From positions 248,001 to 312,000 of the forward strand of contig CAWAYQ010000016.1 of NCBI GenBank assembly GCA_963786225.1: DNA of 64,000 nt, in the 5' to 3' direction. Position numbers and translations under genes: made by a program. This stretch comes from Flaviflagellibacter sp963786225. Lineage in GTDB: Bacteria; Pseudomonadota; Alphaproteobacteria; Rhizobiales; Methylopilaceae. Below, in pieces: positions 7,627 to 16,031 of the stretch. The stretch's first letter is position 1. The number at the start of each line of letters is the position of its first letter. The notes beneath the pieces were generated by a model that saw nothing but the letters and a program-made list of their open reading frames with translations, did not search any database and was not told the origin of the DNA.

Positions 7627-8733
7627 GTGGCTAAGGCCAGCGCCAAGGCTTCCGGCGACATTTCAGCGACCGAGCCTGACTTCCCCAAATATGCGCTCTA
7701 CATCCTTAGGTTGTGGTCAACGCGCCCGGATAAGAAAGCAACTCTCATGGTGCAGATGCGTGCCGAGAGTGAATCCGCCTTCTCCGGCCCGATGACCGAC
7801 GGCGCGGAGATGATCCGGATCGACGGAGGCACATTCCGGATGGGCTCCGATCGCCATTATCCGGAAGAGGCGCCTGTCCATCGCGTGACCGTCGATGGGT
7901 TCTGGATCGACCGCGTGCCCGTTACCAATCGGCAATTCCGCGCCTTCGTCCAGGCGACCGGCCATGTCACCTTCGCCGAGACGCGACCGGATCCAAAGGA
8001 TTACCCCAACGCCCTGCCGCACATGCTTTATGCGGGTTCGCTCGTCTTCTCGCCGCCCGACCATCCCGCCGACCTGCGCTTTTGGGGCGAGTGGTGGACT
8101 TTCATGAAGGGCGCCGACTGGCGGCGCCCATACGGCCCGAAGAGCCGCATCCACGGCCGCGACAACCATCCCGTGGTGCACGTGGCCTTTTCCGATGCGC
8201 TCGCCTACGCGCGCTGGGCCGGCAAGGACCTGCCGACCGAGGCCGAGTGGGAGTTCGCGGCCCGGGGCGGCCTCGACGCCGCGGAGTTCGCCTGGGGCGC
8301 CGAGTTCACGCCCGGCGGCACGCACATGGCCAATACCTGGCAGGGCGACTTCCCGCGGCAGAACCTCACGCAGGACGGGTTCGCGCGCACCTCGCCGGTC
8401 ACCGCCTTCCCGCCCAATGGCTACGGCCTCCACGACATGATCGGCAATGTCTGGGAATGGACGAGCGACTTCTACGCGGCGAAGCACACCGCCGATGCGC
8501 CGAAAGCCTGCTGCATCCCGGAAAACCCGCGCGGCGGGCGCGAGGCCGAAAGCTACGACCCGTGCCAACCGGAGATCAGGATTCCGCGCAGGGTCCTGAA
8601 GGGCGGCTCGCATCTGTGCGCACCCAATTATTGCCGCCGCTACCGCCCGGCGGCGCGCCACCCGCAGCCTGTCGACACGTCGGCGAGCCATGTCGGCTTC
8701 CGGTGCGTCTGGCGAGGAGTTCCAGAGACCTGA
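7627..8733 (+). CDS. formylglycine-generating enzyme (sulfatase-modifying factor)
   Basis: The FGE family oxidises the active-site cysteine of sulfatases to C-alpha-formylglycine in the cytoplasm before export. The domain starts at EMIRIDGGTFRMGSDRHYPE and contains VTNRQFRAF, DLPTEAEWEFAARGG and MIGNVWEWTSDFY. The C-terminal region GGSHLCAPNYCRRYRPAAR carries the two catalytic cysteines in C-x4-C spacing (C331 and C336 from the GTG start at 7627), as in aerobic copper-dependent FGEs; SASHVGFRCV follows. A sulfatase gene begins 16 bases downstream, so this is a maturation pair. The start is uncertain: GTG 7627 has purine-rich sequence upstream, while ATG 7747 or 7792 would give proteins closer to the conserved domain. 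Confidence 0.9.
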   Translation: MAKASAKASGDISATEPDFPKYALYILRLWSTRPDKKATLMVQMRAESESAFSGPMTDGAEMIRIDGGTFRMGSDRHYPEEAPVHRVTVDGFWIDRVPVTNRQFRAFVQATGHVTFAETRPDPKDYPNALPHMLYAGSLVFSPPDHPADLRFWGEWWTFMKGADWRRPYGPKSRIHGRDNHPVVHVAFSDALAYARWAGKDLPTEAEWEFAARGGLDAAEFAWGAEFTPGGTHMANTWQGDFPRQNLTQDGFARTSPVTAFPPNGYGLHDMIGNVWEWTSDFYAAKHTADAPKACCIPENPRGGREAESYDPCQPEIRIPRRVLKGGSHLCAPNYCRRYRPAARHPQPVDTSASHVGFRCVWRGVPET

Positions 8734-8749
8734 AAGAGGAGGATATGTC

Positions 8750-10543
8750 ATGCCACATGGAATTCTCGCAGAACACTTGAACGCCGATTCCCCGGATAGT
8801 CGATCGTGGCTGAAGAGCATTCTTGCCGGCGCGCGCGACGCGTCGCGAACGGTTCTTTTAGGCGCCTCCGCGCTCGTCTGTGCGGCCGCATGGACACCAG
8901 CCGCCGGGCAGGCGCCACCACGACCGAACATACTGTTCATCATGGGCGATGACATCGGCTGGATGCAGCCGAGCATTTATCATCGCGGCCTGATGGTCGG
9001 AGAGACCCCGAACATCGACCGCATCGGCCGGGAAGGCGCCATGTTTACTGACTATGTCGCCATGCAGAGTTGCACGTCCGGACGCAATGCGTTCTTCACC
9101 GGCATGTATCCGTTACGCACGGGCATGATCCCCCCGCAACTGCCCGGCAGTCCTTCCTACTTGCAGCCGGGCACGCCGGCGATTGCCAAGTTCCTGCTCG
9201 ACCTTGGTTACAATACCGGCGAGTTCGGAAAGAACCATCTGGGCGACCACACCGCCGCGCTACCGACCGCGCATGGCTTCCAAGAGTACTGGGGCTATCT
9301 CTACCACCTCGACGCGATGCAGCAGGTGAGCTTCCCCGACATCAACAAGACCGCGACGCAGCAGACAGTTGCGCCACCGTGCCGGAACACGCCGATTCCG
9401 GGCGTTCCGGAGGTATCCGGTGCCGTGGATCCCAAGACCACGGTCTGTCTCACGCCGCCGCGCAATGTCCTGTCCTGCAAGTCCCCGGACGGCAGCGAGC
9501 GCAGCCAGATGTGCAGCGACGAGGGGCCTTTGACGCTGGAACGCTCGGAGACGGTGGACGAGGAAATCTCGACCAAAGTTGTCGATTTCCTCGACCGCAA
9601 CGATCCGCAGAAGACCAACAAGCCGTTCTTCGTTTGGTACAACCCGGCGCGCATGCATGTCGTGACGGTGCTGCCGCCGCAGTACGAGGCGATGGTGGGC
9701 GAGCGCGGCGGCAAGGATTGGGGCGTCAACGAAGCCGGCATGAAGCAGATGGATGACAACATCGGCACCGTCCTCAAGAAGCTCGAGGACATGGGGCAGC
9801 TCGATAACACGATCGTCGTGTTCACCACCGACAACGGCGCCGAGACGATCAGCTTTCCGGACGGCGGGATCACGCCGTTCAAGGGCCAGAAGGGCGAGGC
9901 CTGGGAGGGTGGCTACCGCGCGCCGATGGTGATCCGCTGGCCGGGGGTGATCCGGCCGGGCACGGTGAACAATGAGCTCTTTGCTGCCCTCGACTGGGTG
10001 CCGACGCTGGTCAACATCGCCGGCGGCGCCAAGGGCAACGAACTGAAGCAGCAGATCGAGGCCGGTACGTACCCGGGAATCGTCAAGACGACGCTCGACG
10101 GCTTCGACCAGCGCGACCTCCTCGAGGGCAAGTCGGCGAAGTCGGCGCGCGACCATTTCTTCTATTTCTCGGGCGCGACACCATCGGCGGTGCGCTACAA
10201 GAACTGGAAGATGTACTACACCATGTCGCAACCGGGGCCGGCCGGCTGGATCCTGCCGCTCGTGCCGTTCCACTTTACTTTGGTCCAGAACATCAAGCGC
10301 GATCCTTTCGAGCAGGGCGTGGGCATCGACCAGAAGTCCGCCATGAGCCTGGGCGGTGCCTTGGGCGCCCCGGCGACTGCCTTCCAGTACGACTGGAACA
10401 TGCTGCCGATCGGCCAACAGTTGTGGCTGCAACACCTCTCGTCCTACGAGAAGTTCCCGCCGCTGCAAGCTCCCGAAAGCTACAACCTCAGCGGCATCCT
10501 GGAGCAGGTCAAGAAGGCCAATGCCAATCACGCAGGCGAGTAG
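8750..10543 (+). CDS. exported sulfatase (arylsulfatase-type), FGE client
   Basis: The 597-residue protein is an alkaline-phosphatase-superfamily sulfatase. ATG 8750 is chosen because AGAGGAGG lies seven bases upstream. An unusually long N-terminus precedes a hydrophobic export signal at about residues 34-52, with PNILFIMGDDIGW following (metal ligands D67, D68). The active-site segment is QSCTSGRNAFFTG with C108 as the presumed formylglycine precursor; the usual C-x-P-x-R proline is serine here. GKNHLGDH and TTDNGAE supply further metal and sulfate ligands. It sits directly after the FGE gene. It should cleave sulfate esters in the periplasm; the substrate is unknown. Phosphonate hydrolysis is an alternative that the sequence does not exclude. 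Confidence 0.9.
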   Translation: MPHGILAEHLNADSPDSRSWLKSILAGARDASRTVLLGASALVCAAAWTPAAGQAPPRPNILFIMGDDIGWMQPSIYHRGLMVGETPNIDRIGREGAMFTDYVAMQSCTSGRNAFFTGMYPLRTGMIPPQLPGSPSYLQPGTPAIAKFLLDLGYNTGEFGKNHLGDHTAALPTAHGFQEYWGYLYHLDAMQQVSFPDINKTATQQTVAPPCRNTPIPGVPEVSGAVDPKTTVCLTPPRNVLSCKSPDGSERSQMCSDEGPLTLERSETVDEEISTKVVDFLDRNDPQKTNKPFFVWYNPARMHVVTVLPPQYEAMVGERGGKDWGVNEAGMKQMDDNIGTVLKKLEDMGQLDNTIVVFTTDNGAETISFPDGGITPFKGQKGEAWEGGYRAPMVIRWPGVIRPGTVNNELFAALDWVPTLVNIAGGAKGNELKQQIEAGTYPGIVKTTLDGFDQRDLLEGKSAKSARDHFFYFSGATPSAVRYKNWKMYYTMSQPGPAGWILPLVPFHFTLVQNIKRDPFEQGVGIDQKSAMSLGGALGAPATAFQYDWNMLPIGQQLWLQHLSSYEKFPPLQAPESYNLSGILEQVKKANANHAGE

Positions 10544-10863
10544 CGCATCCGAGGGACGGGCACCCGTCATGGGGTGCCCGCCTCCCTCGGGCCATCGTCC
10601 TCTTTGAGAACGTAGGAGTACTTACTACCAGCCCTTGCTCTCACTTTGGTTGCAGCAGCGAGTGCACAAGTCTGTCCGCCGACATCCCAGCGAACCTGCT
10701 CGGCCAATCGCCAACTTGTTCTGAGGGAAGGCGCGATCGTCCTTGATACTTGAGGTGCTTGATGACGACGACGAGCTGGAAGTTCCGAAGCCGTGGGTAA
10801 GCGCCGGTCCGACAGGACGGTCGACCATGTGACGCTAATCGGTAGCACCAAAGGGAGGCACAT
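10544..10863. other. 320-base gap between sulfatase and HAD phosphatase
   Basis: Besides the hairpin at 10557-10580, no gene or repeat is supported. The right end carries the AAAGGGAGG ribosome site of the phosphatase gene. Confidence 0.4.
10557..10580 (+). terminator. hairpin after the sulfatase gene
   Basis: CGGGCACCC (10557-10565) and GGGTGCCCG (10572-10580) form a perfect 9-bp stem with a GTCATG loop, 13 bases after the sulfatase stop. There is no T run, so it may end transcription weakly or protect the mRNA 3' end. Confidence 0.45.
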
Positions 10864-11859
10864 ATGTACGTTCGGCTGTACCGGCTTTTCATCCTCGCCC
10901 TGTTTTCCGCCTGGATCTCGGGCGCCACGGCACAAACCGATCCGCTGCCCTCGTGGAACGAAGGCCTGTCGAAACAAGCGATCATCGCTTTTGTCAGCGA
11001 TGTGACCCGCGAAGGGTCTGCCGATTTTGTCCCGGAACCCGAGCGGGTCGCCACGTTCGACAATGACGGCACGCTCTGGGTCGAGCAGCCGATGTACGTC
11101 CAATTCGTCTTCGCTCTCGAGCGGGTGAAGGAGATGGCGCCGCTGCACCCCGAATGGAAGGAGCAGCAGCCCTTCAAGGCCGCGCTCGAAGGCGACATGG
11201 AGACACTCGGCGCTTTGGGGGAGAAGGGAGCGGCCGAGATCGTTGCCACGACGCATGCAGGCATGACGCCGGAGGAGTTCGAGAAATCGGTGAGGGGCTG
11301 GCTCGCGACGGCTCGGCACCCCCGCTTCGACCGTCGTTACGACGACCTCGTCTATCAGCCCATGCTCGAAGTGCTGGCGTACATGCGCGCCAACGGGTTC
11401 AAGACGTTCATCGTTACGGGCGGCGGAATTGAGTTCGTGCGGGCCTTTGGCCCCGAGCGGTATGGCGTTACTCCGCAACAGACCGTCGGCTCGAGCATCC
11501 TCACGAAGTTCGAAATGCGCGACGGCCTGCCCATCCTGTTCCGTCTGCCGAAGATAGACTTCGTCGACGACGGGACCGGCAAACCGGTCGGTATCGAGCA
11601 GCATATCGGCCGACGCCCGATCGCAGCTTTCGGGAACTCCGATGGCGACCTTCAGATGCTCCAATGGACGACGCAAGCCGGCGATCGGCGCCGCCTCGGC
11701 GTTATCATCCACCACACGGATGCCGTTCGCGAATATGCCTACGACCGGGAATCGAAAGTGGGTCGGCTCGACGAAGCGCTCAATGCCGCCGCTGTGGATC
11801 GGTGGACCGTGGTCAGCATGAAAACTGACTGGAAGACGATCTTCCCGCCCGAGCAGTAG
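10864..11859 (+). CDS. secreted HAD-superfamily phosphatase
   Basis: The 331-residue protein starts with a signal peptide (hydrophobic residues 8-22, cleavage near ATAQ). The HAD motif I is FDNDGTLW with D66 as nucleophile and D68 as acid. Motif II is the FKTFIVTGGG segment, and motif IV is AAFGNSDGDLQM. The inserted cap domain around residues 95-165 resembles phosphoserine-phosphatase-like HADs. The AAAGGGAGG ribosome site supports the ATG. It follows the sulfatase on the same strand after 320 bases. A periplasmic role in freeing phosphate or processing a sulfated or phosphorylated compound is possible; the substrate cannot be read from the sequence. Confidence 0.83.
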   Translation: MYVRLYRLFILALFSAWISGATAQTDPLPSWNEGLSKQAIIAFVSDVTREGSADFVPEPERVATFDNDGTLWVEQPMYVQFVFALERVKEMAPLHPEWKEQQPFKAALEGDMETLGALGEKGAAEIVATTHAGMTPEEFEKSVRGWLATARHPRFDRRYDDLVYQPMLEVLAYMRANGFKTFIVTGGGIEFVRAFGPERYGVTPQQTVGSSILTKFEMRDGLPILFRLPKIDFVDDGTGKPVGIEQHIGRRPIAAFGNSDGDLQMLQWTTQAGDRRRLGVIIHHTDAVREYAYDRESKVGRLDEALNAAAVDRWTVVSMKTDWKTIFPPEQ

Positions 11860-12064
11860 CAGGCTCGCGCGGGGCGGCGAGAACCGACGGGTTCAGAGGC
11901 GCTCCATCGCAGATAGGTTTTTCCGGCAAAGGGCGGCCCGGCGGAAACCACACACCGCCACGAACGCGAACCGCAGCTGGGACCGAAGTTGCTGTTCTCG
12001 GCCGTAGCCCTTGGGATTGCAGATCACGCGCGTCGGCCGGTAGCTAGCGCCACCTGACGCGGCT

Positions 12065-12454
12065 CTATTTGGAGTACTCGAACGGAGGACTCTCCTTCAA
12101 GGCTTCCTTCGTTGCGCCCGCCAGGACCAGCTTGTTGTCGACCAGCTTCAACTGAGAGACGGGAACGGCGACATCATGCTTGGTCAAGCCGAGGAAGCCG
12201 CCGGCGTTGATGATGGCGTAGGAGACCGCCTTGTCGGGCGCGACGATCATGTCGTCAATCGATCCGACGCGTTCGTTGGTGTGGTTGTACACCGGCTGTC
12301 CGAGGATTTGGCGCTTGGCGCTCCAACCCTTGCTGACCTCGCGCGTCTCCGAGACGCTGACGCCGATGACGGTCGATCCAGCCACCTGCGCATGCGAGAT
12401 GGTCGGCGCGGTCAGGGCGATACCGGCAAGCATCAAAATAGGGAACGGTTTCAT
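12065..12454 (-). CDS. exported PRC-barrel domain protein
   Basis: The 129-residue protein has a signal peptide (MKPFPILMLAGIALTAPTIS, cleavage near SHA-Q) and a PRC-barrel-like fold. The signature is ILGQPVYNHTNERVGSIDDM followed by AIINAGGFLGLTKHDVAVPV, seen in many alphaproteobacterial periplasmic PRC-barrel proteins. ATG 12454 is preferred over 12466 because GGAG precedes it at proper spacing. It is monocistronic, and its flanking genes are unrelated. Its role is unknown, possibly envelope stress or surface-associated. Confidence 0.8.
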   Translation of the reverse strand: MKPFPILMLAGIALTAPTISHAQVAGSTVIGVSVSETREVSKGWSAKRQILGQPVYNHTNERVGSIDDMIVAPDKAVSYAIINAGGFLGLTKHDVAVPVSQLKLVDNKLVLAGATKEALKESPPFEYSK

Positions 12455-12511
12455 ACCACTCTCCATCGCTCTGTAGGGACCGCGATCTTCGGTCCCGGAT
12501 TGACGAAGCGC

Positions 12512-12740
12512 TTAACGTGCCGAGCGGGAAGCCAACTGGCGAACCTCTTCGGCACGTCTGGCAGCTCCTTCAAGTCTAGCGGTTATCACGGACGGTCCCC
12601 GAGCGAATTGATGGTCGTCAACTCGATGCCCCGAAAGCCGCGAGCGCCTTCTGAACGGCTGATCGACACCACTGATAAGCCAAGGGCATCCATTTTTGCT
12701 CGGATTGCCCCTTGGCGGGTCAGGGTTTCGGCGTAGAGCG
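12512..12740 (-). pseudogene. possible remnants of two overlapping small genes
   Basis: On the - strand one frame ending at 12586 reads as plausible protein (ETLTRQGAIRAKMDALGLS, then SRSEGARGFRGIELTTINSL) without a visible start. A second frame begins at GTG 12589 within the first stop and gives SVITARLEGAARRAEEVRQ up to 12512. The stop/start overlap is typical of translationally coupled genes. Both are too short to be intact, and I cannot name the family. The rest of 12467-12782 holds nothing else supported. Confidence 0.25.
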
Positions 12741-12782
12741 GCAGCGCTGGGATCCTCAGGACAAAAAATGTCTTGGCCGTAG

Positions 12783-13763
12783 CTACGTTGCTGTCCGCTG
12801 GATGCTGCGGCGCCGAAGCGGCAGGTTCCGCGGCGGTTCAAGATCGGCGTGATGTTGGTTCGACCGCCATGGGATCGGTTGAAATGCCTTGCGGAGGATC
12901 GATAAAAACTGGGCGGTTCGAGCAACGCGGCCGCTTCGAGAACCGAGCAGGGCAACCACATCAGCATCCGGCAAATGCCAGTCCGGAAGAAGTTCGACCA
13001 GGCGGCCTTCCCGGAGTTCCTGGGCGACATCCCATTCCGAGCGGATGATGATACCGAGGCCTTCCAGGGCCCAGTGTTTGATGACCTCGCCGTCGTTACT
13101 ACTCATCGCGGGGTCCACGCGCAGTGTGAGCGGCGGCTCGCTTCTATGGCTGAACTTCCACAAGGTTACGTCGATGTCGTTTTCTCGGATGACCGCACAC
13201 GTATGTCTCTGCAATGCATCGGGCCGGTCTGGACTGCCCCATCGCTCCACATAGCTGGGAGCCGCACATAAAATCCGGCGATTGGGAGCGAGCCAATGCA
13301 TCGTCAGCGCGGAATCGACCAATGGGTCTACATGAATGAGAACATCCCAGGCATCAGCGCGTAATATTGCCGGATCTTCGAACAGCGATAGCGTCAACTT
13401 CACTTCAGGGTGGCGAGATCGTAATGCCGCCATTGCGGGCGCGATGTACCTGCGGCCGAAGCCGAATGGCGCGGCGACTCTCAGGTGCCCGATTACGGTG
13501 TGACGACGCTCGACAAGGGCCTCGCCGATCGATTCCAGGCCGGCCAAAACCTCGAGACCCCTTTGAGCCAGAAGCTCGCCCTCGGCCGTCAGGTGCAATC
13601 GGCGGCTGGAGCGATCCAGGAGGCGGACGCCCAAACGCTCTTCCAATTGCTGGAGGCGTTGGGTTACCGCCGATGGAGTAACACCCAAGGTGCGTGCCGC
13701 CGAGGCGAGGGAGGGGGCCCGGCCTACGACGTCGAAAAAATCCAGATCGAGGGACGTAATCAT
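12783..13763 (-). CDS. LysR-family transcriptional regulator
   Basis: The 326-residue protein has an N-terminal winged helix-turn-helix (residues 1-60, LDFFDVVGRAPSLASAARTL, then PSAVTQRLQQLEERLGVRLL) and a LysR substrate-binding domain from about residue 90. It is about 25 residues longer than usual because of a basic C-terminal extension. It is divergent from the D-threonine-aldolase-like gene, whose likely start lies 83 bases away, so that gene is the expected target. The inducer is unknown. The family is certain; the target is inferred from position. Confidence 0.88.
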   Translation of the reverse strand: MITSLDLDFFDVVGRAPSLASAARTLGVTPSAVTQRLQQLEERLGVRLLDRSSRRLHLTAEGELLAQRGLEVLAGLESIGEALVERRHTVIGHLRVAAPFGFGRRYIAPAMAALRSRHPEVKLTLSLFEDPAILRADAWDVLIHVDPLVDSALTMHWLAPNRRILCAAPSYVERWGSPDRPDALQRHTCAVIRENDIDVTLWKFSHRSEPPLTLRVDPAMSSNDGEVIKHWALEGLGIIIRSEWDVAQELREGRLVELLPDWHLPDADVVALLGSRSGRVARTAQFLSILRKAFQPIPWRSNQHHADLEPPRNLPLRRRSIQRTAT

Positions 13764-13846
13764 TCAGGTTCAGCTTAATGCAACATGCAGTTCGATTAAA
13801 TGGTTTTGATGTCCCGGCGCATTATGCTGCCCAAAAAGGATGGCAG

Positions 13847-14974
13847 ATGAAGTCTCTACCCACACCAAGCCTCATTCTGGATGAGGCCCGTATGCTTCGG
13901 AACGTAAACCGGCTTCGCTCGCGCCTCGATGAGGCCGGCGTGGCACTGCGCCCGCACCTGAAAACGGTGAAATCGGTGGATGCCGCGCGCCGCGTGCTGC
14001 CGGGCGGCGTGGGACCCGCGACGGTGTCTACCCTGAAAGAAGCGGAGGTGTTTGCCGAGGCTGGAATTCGCGACATCCTCTATGCCGTCGGCATCGCTCC
14101 GCAGAAATTGCCCAGGGTTCTTGCTTTGCGCGCGTCAGGCTGTGATCTGGCCGTTGTGCTGGATACGGAGGAACAGGCGCGAGCTGTCGCCGCTGCGTCC
14201 CGGCAAGCCGGTGACCGAATTCCGGTCCTGATAGAAATCGATTCTGACGGCCACCGCTCCGGGCTTCGTCCCGAGGATCCGGCCATCGTCTCAATCGGCC
14301 GCATTCTGCAAGAAGGCGGCGCAACGGTGAGAGGCGTCGTTACCCACGCCGGAGAAAGCTATCACGTCAGTGAGGTAGACGCGCTTGTCCGCTTCGCCGA
14401 GCTCGAACGCTCGGCGGCGGTTGCCGCAGCCGAGTCGTTGAGGCGTGCCGGAATCCCTTGCCCCGTCGTCAGCGTGGGATCGACCCCCACGGCCCATTTC
14501 GCGCGCGATTTTACCGGCGTCACTGAAGTTCGCGCCGGGGTCTATGTCTTTTTTGATCTTGTCATGGCCGGCATCGGCGTATGCACGCTGGATGACATAG
14601 CGCTTACGGTATTGACCACCGTGATAGGTCATCAACATGAGCGCGGCTGGATAATAGTCGACGCCGGGTGGATGGCGATGTCGAGAGATCGCGGCACTGC
14701 CAGGCAGGCCGTCGACCAGGGCTATGGTGTGGTGTGCGATCTTGAAGGGCGTGTCCTGAAGGATCTGATCCTCGTCAATGCCAATCAGGAGCACGGCATC
14801 ATCGCAGTAAGGTCAGGGAGCGGGGCGGCGCTGCCAAGTTTGCCGATCGGAACATCGCTCCGCATTCTACCGAACCATGCCTGCGCGACGGCCGCTCAGT
14901 TCGATGGCTACGACGTGTTGCCGGCGGACCTCGACGCCCCGCAGGTGTACTGGCCGCGTTTTCGTGGCTGGTAG
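13847..14974 (+). CDS. D-threonine aldolase / D-serine dehydratase-like PLP enzyme (DSD1 family)
   Basis: The 375-residue fold-III PLP enzyme has an alanine-racemase-like N-terminal barrel. LRPHLKTVKS contains the presumed PLP lysine K39. The C-terminal domain has the metal-site motif PNHACAT (H344 and C346), typical of D-threonine aldolases and eukaryotic-type D-serine dehydratases. I chose ATG 13847 because the protein then begins at the conserved LPTPSLILDEARM segment and a GGATGG site lies upstream; an ATG at 13778 would leave only 14 bases to the divergent LysR gene. It would cleave or dehydrate a D-beta-hydroxy amino acid. A RidA gene and a transporter downstream fit amino acid catabolism. 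The exact substrate is unknown. Confidence 0.85.
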   Translation: MKSLPTPSLILDEARMLRNVNRLRSRLDEAGVALRPHLKTVKSVDAARRVLPGGVGPATVSTLKEAEVFAEAGIRDILYAVGIAPQKLPRVLALRASGCDLAVVLDTEEQARAVAAASRQAGDRIPVLIEIDSDGHRSGLRPEDPAIVSIGRILQEGGATVRGVVTHAGESYHVSEVDALVRFAELERSAAVAAAESLRRAGIPCPVVSVGSTPTAHFARDFTGVTEVRAGVYVFFDLVMAGIGVCTLDDIALTVLTTVIGHQHERGWIIVDAGWMAMSRDRGTARQAVDQGYGVVCDLEGRVLKDLILVNANQEHGIIAVRSGSGAALPSLPIGTSLRILPNHACATAAQFDGYDVLPADLDAPQVYWPRFRGW

Positions 14975-14993
14975 GAGCGAGGTGCCGGGCGGG

Positions 14994-15620
14994 CTATTTG
15001 GCGTCGGTGTAAACCGTCGCTCGGGAAACCCCGAGATAGAGCGCCACAATCTCTTTTGCGCGCCTGACTTCCATATATCCCGAAGCCTTTAGCTCGCGCA
15101 TAAGAGAACGGCGGTCCTCCGCCTTTAACGCTCTGGGTGTCGTCGCCAGCCTGGCGGCGAACTCATCAATGCGTGCTCTGATGGCGTCTGCGCCGGCCGG
15201 ATTGAGCAATTCCTTGTCGGCGCCTGCAACATCGACCTGCACGAAGTGGCCCAAAGTCGTCTGTACGGTTCGGAAAACTGTAAGGTCGACATTCAGGCAA
15301 AGCGCTGCAACGTATTGGCCCTTCGAGTCCTTTATCCCGATTGAAGTGCTTTTGGCCTGGCGGCCATCGAGGAACTGGTTCGAATAATTAGCCAGAATCT
15401 GCGGATAATCCGGATCCGCAATGCGCGCCAGCCCGAGCTCGGTCGCCGGATCGCCGACTTCGCGACCCGAAAGATTGTTATGAATTGCCAGGATCGCGTG
15501 CCGCGGATCTCTTAGATCATGCAGCACGACTTCGCAGAACGGGAAGAACGTCTCGCTCAGGCCGGCCGCGATACATTTTAGCTGTTCAAATAAAGCGCGT
15601 TGCTCGTCCGTGCTTTTCAT
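14994..15620 (-). CDS. DauR/YheO-like PAS-HTH transcriptional regulator
   Basis: The 208-residue protein has an N-terminal YheO/PAS-like domain (CEVVLHDLRDPRHAILAIHN, then IGIKDSKGQYVAALCLNVDL) and a C-terminal HTH_22-type helix-turn-helix (EVRRAKEIVALYLGVSRATV). DauR of Pseudomonas, a repressor of D-arginine use, has this architecture. The ATG at 15620 follows AGGAAAG; longer frames upstream do not resemble the family. It is convergent with the D-amino-acid-type PLP enzyme and divergent from the transporter genes, so it probably senses the same substrate and controls one or both. Confidence 0.85.
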   Translation of the reverse strand: MKSTDEQRALFEQLKCIAAGLSETFFPFCEVVLHDLRDPRHAILAIHNNLSGREVGDPATELGLARIADPDYPQILANYSNQFLDGRQAKSTSIGIKDSKGQYVAALCLNVDLTVFRTVQTTLGHFVQVDVAGADKELLNPAGADAIRARIDEFAARLATTPRALKAEDRRSLMRELKASGYMEVRRAKEIVALYLGVSRATVYTDAK

Positions 15621-16031
15621 AATCTTTCCTAGCATTAGTCTCAGCGAATGGTGCGGGCGGCGATGTCCATCGGCGCCTCGCTTATTGTGGGTCCCAAGCC
15701 CAAGCAAGCTGATCGCCGTTAAATTCAGGATGAGCTCGGCGATATTTCGATATGGATTGGCTCGGTGTTCGCATGCGTGCCGCGAGCTTCGTCCAAACTT
15801 CCCCGCCGCATAGTAAACCAGTCGGTTCAAGCGATGGAGCCGTCTTACCCCCGCCTCATCAGGGTCGCCACAGGGGCGTTGTTGACAAATAATCCAATGC
15901 TGGAGAAAATGTCCAGTGGTGGGTATCTCGGGATGTCTGGTGGCTGAGAGGGGCGAAAGCCCCATTCAACGAGAGCCTTGTGCCCGCAGCAATCAAGACC
16001 AACAGAAATTGGTCGGTTTCGTAGGTGCAAC

